Assembly: GCF_030407165.1 (NCBI RefSeq)
Contig: NZ_CP129111.1
Span: 2,542,001-2,606,000, forward strand
Reading direction: 5' to 3'
DNA: 64,000 nucleotides
Source of the DNA: Fontisubflavum oceani
Lineage (GTDB): Bacteria > Pseudomonadota > Alphaproteobacteria > Rhodobacterales > Rhodobacteraceae
Under the pieces are notes generated by a model. The model did not search any database and was not told where the DNA came from. It was given only the letters and a program-made list of their open reading frames with translations. Each line of letters opens with the position of its first letter. The stretch's first letter is position 1. The translations under genes were made by a program, and so were the position numbers. Shown here piece after piece: positions 34,895 through 44,396 of this stretch.

Positions 34895-35784
34895 TGGCCG
34901 GAGCAAATTCCAACCGGCGCGCGGTGTTGACCGAGGCGTTGCAGCCCTCGCGGGTGATGCGGGTGTGCGATGTGGGGGCGAACCCGCTCAGCGATCCGCC
35001 GTATAAGCCGCTGCTTAAGGCGCAGAAATGCCATGTTTATGGGTTTGAGCCGAACCCCGAGGCCTTTGAAGACCTGCAAAAGGCCAAATCGGATCACGAG
35101 ACGTATTTCCAGGACGCCGTGGGGCTGCCGGGTGATCGGACGCTCTATCTGCATCCCTGGTCTGGCTTTTCGTCGCTCTATCCGATGGACCGGGCCGCGC
35201 TGAAATCCATTGGCAAGGAGAAATGGATTCGGCCCGCGAAGACACAGGAAGTGCCGCTCCGGCCCGTGACCTTGGATATGCTGGCCGATCTGCCGCCGAT
35301 TGATCTGCTGAAGATGGATTTGCAGGGTGGCGAGCTGGAAGTTCTCCGTGGCGGCGTTGGCAAGCTATCTGAGGCCGTGGCCGTTGTAACCGAGGTACGG
35401 TTTCATCGGATTTACGAGGGCGAACCGCTCTTTGGCGATCTCGATCAAGAGCTGCGGCGCCAGGGCTTTAAGCTGCATAAGTTCATGTTCACCAAATCGG
35501 TGATGATGCCGCATGAGCACGAAGACAAGGTGCTGCGCCCGCGGATGACGAGCCAATTGCTGGACGGCGATGCGGTCTATATCCGTGATAGCGATTGGGT
35601 CGAGACGCTGAGCGATGATCAGTTGATTTATCTGGCGTTGGCCGCCGATACGGTGTTCGACAGCCCCGATATGGCGTTGTTATGCCTTGATATTCTGACC
35701 GGCCGGGATCGTCTTTCGGCCGCGCTGGCCGATGCGTATATCGCCACATTCCCGGAGCATCAGCTGCGTAAGGAGGATGCGTGA
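34894..35784 (+). CDS. FkbM-family SAM methyltransferase (copy 2)
   Basis: A 296-residue paralogue of the preceding gene. It has MRVCDVGANPLSDPPYKPLL, VYGFEPNPEAFEDLQ, IDLLKMDLQGGELEVLRGG, VVTEVRFHRIYEGEPLFGDLD and LALAADTVFDSPDMALLCLDIL, each lined up with the same element in copy 1. The two look like an old tandem duplication with diverged sequence. It is translationally coupled to copy 1 (TGATG) and to the following 55-codon frame (TGATG). No glycan genes are nearby, so the substrate is open. Confidence 0.87.
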   Translation: MAGANSNRRAVLTEALQPSRVMRVCDVGANPLSDPPYKPLLKAQKCHVYGFEPNPEAFEDLQKAKSDHETYFQDAVGLPGDRTLYLHPWSGFSSLYPMDRAALKSIGKEKWIRPAKTQEVPLRPVTLDMLADLPPIDLLKMDLQGGELEVLRGGVGKLSEAVAVVTEVRFHRIYEGEPLFGDLDQELRRQGFKLHKFMFTKSVMMPHEHEDKVLRPRMTSQLLDGDAVYIRDSDWVETLSDDQLIYLALAADTVFDSPDMALLCLDILTGRDRLSAALADAYIATFPEHQLRKEDA

Positions 35785-35951
35785 TGGCTCAGCCAATCCC
35801 GGTTCTGACCCTCTCGAAGGCCGACGTTTGCCTGATGCGGCCAATCAGTCGTCGATCCTCTGCGGGTGCAGGTGGCCCGAACACGGCACATCTGCGTTTT
35901 GCCGATCGGATTGAACAGAGCCAAAATGACCGCGACGGAGAAACGCTATGA
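35784..35951 (+). CDS. Small ORF, 55 residues, coupled on both sides
   Basis: The frame starts MAQPIPVLTLSKADVCLMRP and ends with SQNDRDGETL. A near-perfect ribosome site AAGGAGG lies seven bases before the ATG. The start overlaps the stop of the second FkbM gene and the stop overlaps the ATG of ybjQ. I recognise no family; the middle is Ser/Arg/Gly-rich. The ribosome site and the tight overlaps argue for translation, but it could serve only as a coupling leader for ybjQ. Confidence 0.5.
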   Translation: MAQPIPVLTLSKADVCLMRPISRRSSAGAGGPNTAHLRFADRIEQSQNDRDGETL

Positions 35952-36259
35952 TCGTGACCACAACCCCCTCGGTCGAGGGGTATCAGATCGCCGAATATCA
36001 CGGCATCGTCGTCGGCGAGGCGATCTTGGGGGCCAATGTGTTCCGGGATCTCTTTGCGGGGATCACCGATATTATCGGCGGGCGCTCGGGCGCCTATGAG
36101 CAAGAGTTGGGCAAGGCCAGGCAGGTCGCGCTCGACGAGATGCAAGATCGTGCCACGGCGCTTGGGGCCAATGCGGTGGTTGGCGTCGATCTGGATTACG
36201 AAGTGATCAACAACATGCTGATGGTCTCGGCCTCCGGCACGGCTGTGCGGCTCGGCTGA
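35948..36259 (+). CDS. YbjQ/UPF0145 family protein
   Basis: A 103-residue protein with the family pattern: MIVTTTPSVEGYQIAEYHGIVVGEAILGANVFRDLFAGI, then IIGGRSGAYEQELGKARQVALDEMQDRA, then LGANAVVGVDLDYEVI and the ending MLMVSASGTAVRLG. YbjQ proteins form pentamers and are often called heavy-metal-binding, but their function is not established. Placement between sufB and sufC suggests a link to iron-sulfur or metal handling. GGAG precedes the start. Confidence 0.9.
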   Translation: MIVTTTPSVEGYQIAEYHGIVVGEAILGANVFRDLFAGITDIIGGRSGAYEQELGKARQVALDEMQDRATALGANAVVGVDLDYEVINNMLMVSASGTAVRLG

Positions 36260-36320
36260 GTTTTTGGGAAATCAAGGGCCATGCGCGAACGGCCCGTAAC
36301 GAAAGATGGGAAGAAGAAAT

Positions 36321-37076
36321 ATGCTTGAAATCAAGAACCTGCACGTCGCTCTTGAAGAAGAGGATAAGGCGATCCTGAAAGGTGTGGACCTGACCGTGGA
36401 GGCGGGCAAGGTGCACGCGATTATGGGGCCGAACGGCTCGGGCAAATCCACGCTCAGCTATGTCTTGTCTGGTCGGGATGGCTATGAGGTCACCGATGGG
36501 GCCGCCTCGCTCGAAGGCGAGGACATTCTAGAGATGGACCCTGAAGAGCGCGCCGCCGCTGGCCTGTTCTTGGCATTCCAGTATCCCGTCGAGATCCCCG
36601 GCGTCGGCAACATGACCTTCCTGCGCACCGCCGTGAACGCACAGCGTAAGGCGCGCGGTGAAGAAGAAATGAGCGCGGCGGAGTTCCTCAAGGTGATCCG
36701 CGAGAAAGCCAAGGCGCTGAAGATCGACGCCGAGATGCTGAAACGTCCGGTCAATGTCGGCTTCTCCGGTGGTGAGAAAAAGCGCAACGAAATCCTTCAG
36801 ATGGCGATGCTTGAGCCGAAAATGTGCATCCTGGACGAGACCGATTCCGGCCTTGATGTGGATGCGATGAAGCTGGTCGCCGAAGGTGTGAACGCGCTGC
36901 GCGATGCGGGCCGGGGCTTCCTGGTGATCACCCATTACCAACGCCTGCTGGATCATATCAAACCCGACGTGGTGCATATCATGGCCGATGGCCGGATCGT
37001 GAAAACCGGCGGGCCCGAGCTGGCGCTTGAGGTCGAGCAGAACGGCTATGGCGATATCTTGGCGGAGGTGGCGTAA
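36321..37076 (+). CDS. sufC: Fe-S cluster assembly ATPase SufC
   Basis: ABC-type ATPase of the SufBCD complex, cytosolic. The 251-residue product has Walker A GPNGSGKST at about residues 35-43, the Q-loop FQYPVEIPG, the signature NVGFSGGEKKRNEILQ, and Walker B CILDETDSGLDVDAM, with the SufC-specific FQYPVEIPGV. The start at 36321 (MLEIKNLHV) matches the family; an in-frame ATG five codons earlier is less likely. The sufD start overlaps the stop by one base (TAATG). Confidence 0.97.
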   Translation: MLEIKNLHVALEEEDKAILKGVDLTVEAGKVHAIMGPNGSGKSTLSYVLSGRDGYEVTDGAASLEGEDILEMDPEERAAAGLFLAFQYPVEIPGVGNMTFLRTAVNAQRKARGEEEMSAAEFLKVIREKAKALKIDAEMLKRPVNVGFSGGEKKRNEILQMAMLEPKMCILDETDSGLDVDAMKLVAEGVNALRDAGRGFLVITHYQRLLDHIKPDVVHIMADGRIVKTGGPELALEVEQNGYGDILAEVA

Positions 37077-38374
37077 TGGCGTTGGCTGAAGCCAAAACCG
37101 ACCTGACCGACGCGCGTCTGGCCGGGTTGCAGCAGCCCATCGGGGCGGGATGGGCCAATGAGGCGCGCGCCGATGCCGAAGCGCGGGTGCGGCGCATGGG
37201 CCTGCCGACCCGGCGCGACGAGTATTGGAAATTCACCAATCCGGCGACGCTGACCCAACCGTCGGCGCCCGAGGCGGCTGTTTTCGAGGGTAATGACGAG
37301 ACCCCGCTTTATGACGGGATCGACCGGTTGAAACTGGTCTTTGTCGACGGGGTGTTTGACTCCGAAGCAAGCGATGATCTTTCGATGGAGGGGGTCGAAG
37401 TCGAGCTGCTCTCCGATGTGCTGACCAAAGACATCCATTGGGCAAAAGATCTCTATGGTGTGCTGGAAACCCGTGGCCAAGACCCGGTGAACCGACCGCT
37501 GGCGGCGCTGAACACGGCCTATGCCACAAATGGCGTTGTGGTCCGCGCAACCGGCAAGGCGGCTAAGCCGATCAGCTTGATCTATCTGCATCAGGCCGAG
37601 ACTTCTGACGCCATCCTGCACCATCTGGTGAAAGTGGAAGAGGGGGCCGAAGTCACGATCCTCGAAAACGGGCCCGCCGCGGCGCGGTTCAACAAATGCA
37701 TGGAGATCGAGATCGCCGATACCGGCACCTTCCATCATGTCCGGGCGCAAGGCCGCGATCATGAGCGCCGGGCGGTGACGCATATGTTCTCTCGCCTCGG
37801 ATCGGAATCGACCTTCAAGTCTTTCACCCTCACGGCCAATGGCGTGCTGACCCGGAACGAGAATATCATCGAGATCGCCGGCGATGACGCGATCGCCCAT
37901 GTGGCGGGCGCGGCGCTTGGCGATGGTGCGAATGGTGCTTTCCACCATGATGATACGGTGTTCATCACCCATGATGCGGAGCGCTGCGAAAGCCGTCAGG
38001 TGTTCAAAAAGGTGCTCCGCAATGGGGCCGAGGGCGTCTTTCAGGGCAAAATCCTGGTCAAACAGGGTGCGCAGAAGACCGACGGGTATCAGATCAGTCA
38101 GGCGCTTCTCTTGGATGATGACAGCAGTTTCCAAGCCAAGCCGGAGCTTGAGATTTACGCCGACGATGTCATCTGTTCGCACGGGTCCACGACCGGTGCG
38201 ATTGATGAGGAAGGTCTGTTCTATCTCCGCTCGCGCGGTGTGCCGGAGGATCAGGCGACCGATCTTCTGGTGCTCGCCTTCCTGGCCGAAGCCATCGATG
38301 AGATCGAGGATGACCGTCTGCGCGAGGATATCCTGATGCGGCTGCAGCAGTGGCTGGAGCGGCGGCGCGGGTAA
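37076..38374 (+). CDS. sufD: Fe-S cluster assembly protein SufD
   Basis: SufB paralogue that completes the SufBCD scaffold. The 432-residue protein has GLPTRRDEYWKFTNPATL near residue 42, then the right-handed beta-helix core with LGDGANGAFHHDDTVFITHDAERCESRQVFKKVLRNGAEGVFQGKILV, and the C-terminal ELEIYADDVICSHGSTTGAIDEEGLFYLRSRGV, all typical of SufD. It is directly coupled to sufC. Two small membrane-protein genes separate it from sufS. Confidence 0.96.
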   Translation: MALAEAKTDLTDARLAGLQQPIGAGWANEARADAEARVRRMGLPTRRDEYWKFTNPATLTQPSAPEAAVFEGNDETPLYDGIDRLKLVFVDGVFDSEASDDLSMEGVEVELLSDVLTKDIHWAKDLYGVLETRGQDPVNRPLAALNTAYATNGVVVRATGKAAKPISLIYLHQAETSDAILHHLVKVEEGAEVTILENGPAAARFNKCMEIEIADTGTFHHVRAQGRDHERRAVTHMFSRLGSESTFKSFTLTANGVLTRNENIIEIAGDDAIAHVAGAALGDGANGAFHHDDTVFITHDAERCESRQVFKKVLRNGAEGVFQGKILVKQGAQKTDGYQISQALLLDDDSSFQAKPELEIYADDVICSHGSTTGAIDEEGLFYLRSRGVPEDQATDLLVLAFLAEAIDEIEDDRLREDILMRLQQWLERRRG

Positions 38375-38377
38375 GAC

Positions 38378-38875
38378 ATGGCGGTGACGTCCGATATTCT
38401 GCAAACCTGGCGCCGCCCGCGCCAGGTGATCCGTCGTCTCCTCGATATGGGGCGGCGGGAAGATCGGGCGTTGATCTATCTGATGCTGGCTTGCCTGCTG
38501 ATCTTCGTGGCGCAATGGCCGCGGCTCCAGCGGGAAGCGATGTTGGACTCGACCGTGCCTCTGGAAGGTCTCTTGGGTGGCGCGCTGTTCGGCTGGCTCT
38601 TCGTTGCGCCAATCCTACTTTATGGGATCGGCACACTCAGCCATCTCGCCGCCCGGTTGTTCCGTGGCCAGGGCAGCGCCTATGCTGCCCGACTGGCGCT
38701 GTTCTGGACGCTCTTAGCAACCAGCCCGGGGTTTCTGTTTCACGGGCTGATCATGGGCTTCATTGGGCCAGGCCCTGCGCAAACGCTGGTCGGGGCCGGG
38801 TTGGTCTTGGCCTTCCTCGCAATCTGGGGCATGACGCTGACCGAGGCGGAGACCGCCCCGGAAAGGCAGGCGTGA
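38378..38875 (+). CDS. YIP1-type membrane protein (first of pair)
   Basis: A 165-residue inner-membrane protein with about four hydrophobic segments (residues about 31-46, 64-84, 100-121 and 130-150). It has the arrangement and small loops of YIP1-family proteins: RPRQVIRRLLDMGRREDRALIYLML and ARLFRGQGSAYAARLALFW. Function is unknown. It starts three bases after sufD and the next membrane gene begins one base after it, so it belongs to the suf transcript. Confidence 0.72.
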   Translation: MAVTSDILQTWRRPRQVIRRLLDMGRREDRALIYLMLACLLIFVAQWPRLQREAMLDSTVPLEGLLGGALFGWLFVAPILLYGIGTLSHLAARLFRGQGSAYAARLALFWTLLATSPGFLFHGLIMGFIGPGPAQTLVGAGLVLAFLAIWGMTLTEAETAPERQA

Positions 38876-38876
38876 G

Positions 38877-39470
38877 ATGACCGATATGGCGACCCTTGGC
38901 GGCTTGGTGCGATTGGCCCGCGACACGGTGCGGGACCCGCGCGAAGGCGCCGCGACCGTGTTGAGCTTCGCCCCGCCGCATCAGGCGCTTTGGCTGATGT
39001 TTGCGCTGGTGATCGTGATCACCATCATTCTCGGCTCCGTTGTTGACCTGATCACCGACCCGATCGAGGGCGCGGTCCTGGTGTTTTCGCCGGTCACGCT
39101 TGGCCTGATCCAAGGCGCACTGCTCTTTGTGATGATCCAGGCGATCCACCATATCGGGCGGGCCTTCGGTGGAACGGGGCAGTTCCATGAGGCGCTGCTC
39201 TTGGTGATTTGGCTGCAATTCATCTTCATCTGCGTTCAGATCATTCAGCTTGTCGCCCTGATCATCGTGCCATTTCTCGCGCCACTGATCACCATTGCGG
39301 CCATGGCCCTGTTCTTCTGGCTCTTGGTGAACTTCATTGCCGCGCTGCATGGGTTTCACTCGCTTGGGCAGGTCTTTGTCATGGTGATCCTCTCGATCAT
39401 CGGCATTGCGTTTCTCGCCAGCGTTGCCCTGACCATTCTGGGCGTATCCGTGCCACAAGGAGGCATCTGA
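38877..39470 (+). CDS. YIP1-type membrane protein (second of pair)
   Basis: A 197-residue membrane protein with an N-terminal VRLARDTVRDPREGAATVLSF, the typical YIP1 family opening, followed by about five hydrophobic helices (residues about 37-55, 70-92, 107-140, 145-160 and 167-190). It resembles its neighbour in layout. Its stop overlaps the sufS start (TGATG). The role of this pair within a suf operon is unknown to me. Confidence 0.78.
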   Translation: MTDMATLGGLVRLARDTVRDPREGAATVLSFAPPHQALWLMFALVIVITIILGSVVDLITDPIEGAVLVFSPVTLGLIQGALLFVMIQAIHHIGRAFGGTGQFHEALLLVIWLQFIFICVQIIQLVALIIVPFLAPLITIAAMALFFWLLVNFIAALHGFHSLGQVFVMVILSIIGIAFLASVALTILGVSVPQGGI

Positions 39471-40690
39471 TGTATGATGTGGAGCGCATCCGCGCCGATT
39501 TTCCGATCCTCGCGCGGGAAGTGAACGGCAAGCCGCTGGTCTATCTCGACAATGGCGCCTCAGCGCAGAAGCCGCAGGCCGTGATCGATACGATCACGCA
39601 GGCCTATTCGATGGAGTATTCCAACGTCCATCGGGGTCTGCATTACCTGAGTAACCTGGCGACTGAGAAGTACGAGGCCGTGCGTGGCACAATCGCGCGG
39701 TTCTTGGGGGCGGCTGACGAACAGGAGATCGTCTTTACCTCCGGCACCACCGAAGGGATCAACCTCGTCGCCTATGGCTGGGCCATGCCGCGGATGCAGG
39801 CGGGCGATGAGATCATCCTGAGTGTCGCCGAACATCACGCCAATATCGTGCCCTGGCATTTCCTGCGGGAGCGACAGGGGGTTAAGCTGGTCTGGGTCGA
39901 TGTGGATGCCAATGGCGACCTCGATCCAGAGGCGGTGCTGGCGGCGATCACGCCGCGCACGAAACTGATCGCACTGACCCATATGTCGAATGTGTTGGGC
40001 ACGGTCGTCGATGTGAAATCGGTTGTCGCCGGGGCGCAGGATAGGGGCGTGCCGGTTTTGCTGGATGGCTCGCAATCGGCCGTGCATATGCCGGTCAATG
40101 TCGATGAGATTGGCGCCGACTTCTACGCGATCACCGGGCACAAGCTCTATGGTCCCTCGGGCTCCGGGGCGATCCATATCCGCAAAGAGCGGATGGCGGA
40201 GATGCGACCGTTCCTGGGCGGTGGCGATATGATCCGCGAAGTGCATCGCGATCAGATTACCTGGAACGACCCGCCGATGAAGTTCGAGGCCGGGACGCCG
40301 GGGATTGTGCAGCAGATCGGGCTTGGTGCCGCGCTCGATTACATGATGGGTATCGGCATGGATCAGATCGCGGCGCATGAAGCGGCGCTGACATCTTATG
40401 CGAGATCGCGATTGGATGGGTTGAATTGGCTGAATGTGCAAGGAAATTCCGCGACGAAAGGCGCGATCTTCTCTTTCACGCTGAACGGCGCGGCGCATGC
40501 CCATGACATCTCAACCATTCTCGACAAGAAAGGTGTTGCCGTCCGGGCCGGCCATCATTGTGCGCAGCCATTGATGGAGCATCTGGGCGTCACGGCCACC
40601 TGCCGCGCGAGCTTTGGGATGTATAACACCGAAGCGGAAGTCGACACGCTGGTCGACGCGCTGGAACTGGCGCATGAGCTTTTCGCCTGA
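39470..40690 (+). CDS. sufS: Cysteine desulfurase SufS
   Basis: Class II PLP cysteine desulfurase feeding sulfur to SufBCD. The 406-residue product has YLDNGASAQKPQAVIDTI, the NVHRGLHYLSNLATEKYE segment, FTSGTTEGINLVA, LDGSQSAVHMPVNV, the PLP lysine in AITGHKLYGPSGSGAIHIRKE, and the catalytic cysteine in VRAGHHCAQPLMEHLGV. The ATG at 39470 follows AAGGAGG and overlaps the preceding stop. It is the last gene of the operon; no sufE-like gene follows directly. Confidence 0.96.
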   Translation: MYDVERIRADFPILAREVNGKPLVYLDNGASAQKPQAVIDTITQAYSMEYSNVHRGLHYLSNLATEKYEAVRGTIARFLGAADEQEIVFTSGTTEGINLVAYGWAMPRMQAGDEIILSVAEHHANIVPWHFLRERQGVKLVWVDVDANGDLDPEAVLAAITPRTKLIALTHMSNVLGTVVDVKSVVAGAQDRGVPVLLDGSQSAVHMPVNVDEIGADFYAITGHKLYGPSGSGAIHIRKERMAEMRPFLGGGDMIREVHRDQITWNDPPMKFEAGTPGIVQQIGLGAALDYMMGIGMDQIAAHEAALTSYARSRLDGLNWLNVQGNSATKGAIFSFTLNGAAHAHDISTILDKKGVAVRAGHHCAQPLMEHLGVTATCRASFGMYNTEAEVDTLVDALELAHELFA

Positions 40691-40773
40691 GGGACGCGCT
40701 GCATCTGAGCTGACGACGGATTAATGGTTTTGTGCGTTTTCTCAATTCGGTCAGCCCCAGGCGCGGTTCCTGA

Positions 40774-40802
40774 TTGCAGCGCCTGACACATCTCGCTATA
40801 GG
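40774..40802 (+). promoter_or_regulatory. Probable promoter of tRNA-Arg
   Basis: TTGCAG and TATAGG are separated by 17 bases, and the tRNA 5' end starts 11 bases after the -10 hexamer. This is a good match to the housekeeping sigma consensus and is well placed. Confidence 0.65.
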
Positions 40803-40813
40803 TCGCGGCCAAG

Positions 40814-40890
<77 letters not shown>

Positions 40891-41091
40891 TTACTCATAC
40901 TGCGACTGTTGAGTGTGATTGCTGCCAAGGCGCGGTCACGTTGATCCCGATAGCTAATTTCTCCTAACCGCACTATTCCGCCACCGCAGCAAACCTACGG
41001 GAAACCTCCATTACGCAAGATTAGCTCTTGTTTCGCGGGAGGGAACCGCTACCCAATTGATAGATTGGTTTAATTCCTGAGCAGGTGCGTC

Positions 41092-43869
41092 GTGGAAGGT
41101 TTCTTTGTCCTACTCGGCTTGGTCGTTTTGGCCATTCCCTTTGCGGTCATCTACCTCTTGGTCGCCAACGCGCGCTTGACGCGGCGGGTTGCCGACCTGG
41201 AGCGGCAATGGGCCGACCCAGACGGAGTACCGCGCCAAACGGATGTGGTTCCTGAGGCGATGGCCACAGATGCAGAAACAACCTCACCGGTCACCGCCCC
41301 CGCGGATTCTGCCGAGGAGGCGGTCAAGACACCACCGGCGTCGGGCCCATGGCAGGGGGCAGAGCGTCTCGCCCGTCGTCCCCCGATGTGCCGCCTGCAT
41401 CGACAGCGCCGCCGCCAGCACCCTCCGAGCCCAAGTCGCTCTCCGCGATTGTGCGGGACAAGCGGCGAAATCGTTTCGGGGATTGGCTGAAAGAGAATTG
41501 GTTCTACGCAGTTTCCGCCCTGTCCTTGGCCTTGGCCGGTGTCTTTTTGGTGCAATACGGGATGGAGCAAGGCCTGTTGCCGCCACCTGTTCGCGTCTTA
41601 GCAGCCCTTGCGTTCGGAGCGGCCTTGATCGCCGCGGGTGAAGTGATCCGCCGACGTTATGGCGATGATGAAGCCTCGACGACGGCGTATCTCCCCTCGA
41701 CCTTCTCTGGTGCGGGAATCGCGACCCTGTTCGCCGCCATTTTGTCGGCTCGCGTTCTCTATGACCTTATCGGGCCCGAGATGGCGCTGGTCGGGATGAT
41801 GGCGGTTGGGGCCGTGGCCATAATACTCGGCTGGTTCTATGGCCCGCTTTTGGCGGGTGTCGGGATCATCGGTGCGATGGCCGCGCCCTTCGTGGTCGGC
41901 GGATCAAGCGAGAATCCCTCCTGGCTCTTCGGCTATTTTGCCGTGGTCACATTGGTCGGGCTGGCGGTGGATGCGATCCGGCGTTGGGCCTGGGTCACGG
42001 TGGTCTCGCTGGTGATGGCCTATGGTGCGGGCTGGATGGTGCAAGCAAGCGCTGCGCCAGTCACCACGGTGCCCTATGTGATCTATCTTGTTGGTCTGAT
42101 GCTTGCGGCGATCGCGATCCCACCTTTGCGGCTGATCCCGACCCATGCCGGGGCAATGTGCTCGCAGGCGATTATCAGAGCCAGCGCCTCGTCCAAGTTC
42201 CCCGAGTTTCCGACCTATATCGCCGGCGGTGTGGTTGTTGCGAGCACGGGCTTCATCGCGCTGATCAATCAAAACACCGCAGCCGATTTTTGGCTGATCA
42301 TTAGTGTTTTGACGGTCATCACGCTTGCCCTCTTGATCTGGGCGCGGGGGCGGAAGCCTTGGCCGATCTCGTGGCTGTGCCGGCGGTCACATTGCTTTTG
42401 ATGTCAATCGGGCAATCCGAAGGCGGGGCAGTGAGTCGGGCCTTTCGGACCATCCCTGAAAATGCCGAAGCCGGGATGCCTTTGACCGTCACATGGTTGG
42501 TTGGGATCGCTATGCTGATCACCGCGACGCTTGGGTGGCGCGCGCTAACGGCATCGCGGTACAAAGTGATCTGGGGCGGTGCCGCAACGCTTTATGCGCC
42601 GGTCATGGCTATCCTTCTGGAGCTCACCTGGCGGCCTGCTGAGGTCATCGGCGCGTATCCCTGGGCGCTTCATGCCGCCGCGATCGCAGCGGTCATGGTC
42701 CTGCTGGCCGAGCGGTTTGCGCGGGTGGATGGCGCGGATCGATTGCGGGTCTCCTTCGCCACGCTCTCGGCGCTCGCGGCGCTGTCTTTTGCCTTTGTGA
42801 TCATCTTCAGTGACGTGGCGCTGACGTTGGCCTTTGTGGTCACCGTGGTTGCTGCGGTCGCGCTTGATCGCCGGTTCAATCTGCCCCTCATGACGTGGTT
42901 CGTCACCATTGGCATCGGCGCGATTGGATATCGCTTGATTGTGGATCCGGGTCTCGATTGGGCGCGAACGGCTCCGCTCGCGGAGGTCGTCTTGGCCTAT
43001 CTCGGCGCATTCGCTGGTTTTCTCGGCGGGCTTTGGCTGCTGCGCGACCGGGACAGGATGCAGATGCGCATACTGCTGGACAGTGCGGCGTGGTCCACCG
43101 GCGGCGTGCTGATCTCGCTTCTGCTCTATCGATTTGTGCGCGATGCGGCGGGTGTGGATGCGGTGACGACCCATTGGTCGGCGGGGCTTCACGCGGTCAT
43201 TTGGCTTGTCTTGGCGCTTACGCAGGCGCGAAGGCTGCAACTTGGCGGCCCGTTTTATACACTGCGTCTTATCTTGGCCGGGATATTTGGCACCATTGCG
43301 GCGGCGGCAATGGTGCTCAGCATCGTGTCCTATAATCCGCTTTGGGCGGTCGGAGATGGGCGTGTCTTGGGGCCGGTCCTGGTTAACTCGCTGATCCTCG
43401 GCTATCTGCTGCCCGCGCTGGTGCTTGGGTTCGGCGCTTGGCGCTTGACGTCCCTGCCGAAAAACATCCGCCTTGGGATGGCTGCAATTGCCTTGGTGCC
43501 CGCTATGGTGTGGCTCTTTCTGGCGATCCGGCATTTTTGGCAGGGCGCGGACGGCATGGCTTTGCCGGGCATGGGGCAGGGCGAGCTTTACAGTTACACC
43601 ATCGTGCTGCTGGTGATCGGTGGGGGCTCTTCTACCAATCCTTGGCGCAGGGGTCCGCGTTGATGCGCCGCGCCGGGATTCTGGTCCTGGGGCTCGCGAT
43701 TGCCAAGGTTTTCTTGGTCGATATATCGGGCCTTGGCGGGTTGATCCGGGTCTTCTCGCTTTTGGCACTCGGGCTGCTGCTGGCCGGGTTGGCCTGGCTC
43801 AACAGATGGGCGCAGGCGAAACATGCGCCGCGCGCTGATGACGATGGGGGAGATGGGCCAGAGGCGTGA
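41092..43869 (+). CDS. DUF2339 multi-pass membrane protein with three frameshifts
   Basis: Very hydrophobic protein, about 926 residues when repaired. The first 130 residues are one membrane helix, a short coiled stretch (ARLTRRVADLERQW) and a Pro/Ala-rich linker. The segment GDWLKENWFYAVSALSLALAGVFLVQYGMEQGLLPP and the long array of more than 20 helices are typical of DUF2339. Frame breaks: near 41355-41384 (a G5 or a C5 run), at G5 42346-42350, and at G5 43622-43626. Adding one base at each gives a continuous protein ending RRAGILVLGLAIAKVFLVDISGLGG and on to 43869. Function is unknown. It stands alone after tRNA-Arg and is convergent with msrA. Confidence 0.85.
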
Positions 43870-43886
43870 CCCCCGGCCCATCTTGG

Positions 43887-44396
43887 TTATTCTGCCGCTG
43901 TCTCGCGACGGGGTAAAACCCAATCGGGCCGGATGAAATGGCAGGTATAGCCATGCGGAATGCGCTCCAGGTAATCCTGGTGCTCCGGCTCGGCTTCCCA
44001 GAAATCGCCGACCGGTTCGAGCTCCGTCACCACTGGGCCGGGCCAGAGACCGGAGGCGTTCACATCGGCGATGGTATCCCGCGCGACCCGCCGCTGATCC
44101 TCATCGACATAATAAATCGCGGAGCGGTAGGAGAGGCCGATATCATTGCCCTGACGGTTCAGCGTGGTGGGGTCATGTATCTGAAAGAACAGTTCCAGAA
44201 GATCCCGGTAACTGACAATCGCCGGATCGTAGATAATCTCGATCCCTTCGGCATGGGTGCCGTGGTTGCGATAGGTCGCATTGGGGACGTCACCGCCGGT
44301 ATACCCGACCCGCGTTTTTACAACGCCGGGGCGCTTGCGGATCAAATCCTGCATTCCCCAGAAGCAACCACCGGCCAAAACAGCGCGCGCGCTCAT
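43887..44396 (-). CDS. msrA: Peptide methionine-S-sulfoxide reductase MsrA
   Basis: Reduces methionine S-sulfoxide. The 169-residue protein has the active site AGGCFWGMQDL, VGYTGGDVPNATYRNHGTHAEGIEIIYDP, FFQIHDPTTLNRQGNDIGLSYRSAIYY and the later DYLERIPHGYTCHF. The start overlaps the msrB stop (ATGA), so the two reductases for the opposite sulfoxide isomers are made together. Confidence 0.96.
   Translation of the reverse strand: MSARAVLAGGCFWGMQDLIRKRPGVVKTRVGYTGGDVPNATYRNHGTHAEGIEIIYDPAIVSYRDLLELFFQIHDPTTLNRQGNDIGLSYRSAIYYVDEDQRRVARDTIADVNASGLWPGPVVTELEPVGDFWEAEPEHQDYLERIPHGYTCHFIRPDWVLPRRETAAE

Noticed and set aside
37046..38515. Minus-strand open frame of 489 codons opposite sufD
   Set aside because: Antisense to sufD within the suf operon; composition is that of a reverse-strand artefact.
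42545..43768. Minus-strand open frame of 407 codons opposite the DUF2339 gene
   Set aside because: Arg/Pro/His-rich, with no motif. The plus strand gives a coherent membrane protein once three G-run errors are repaired.
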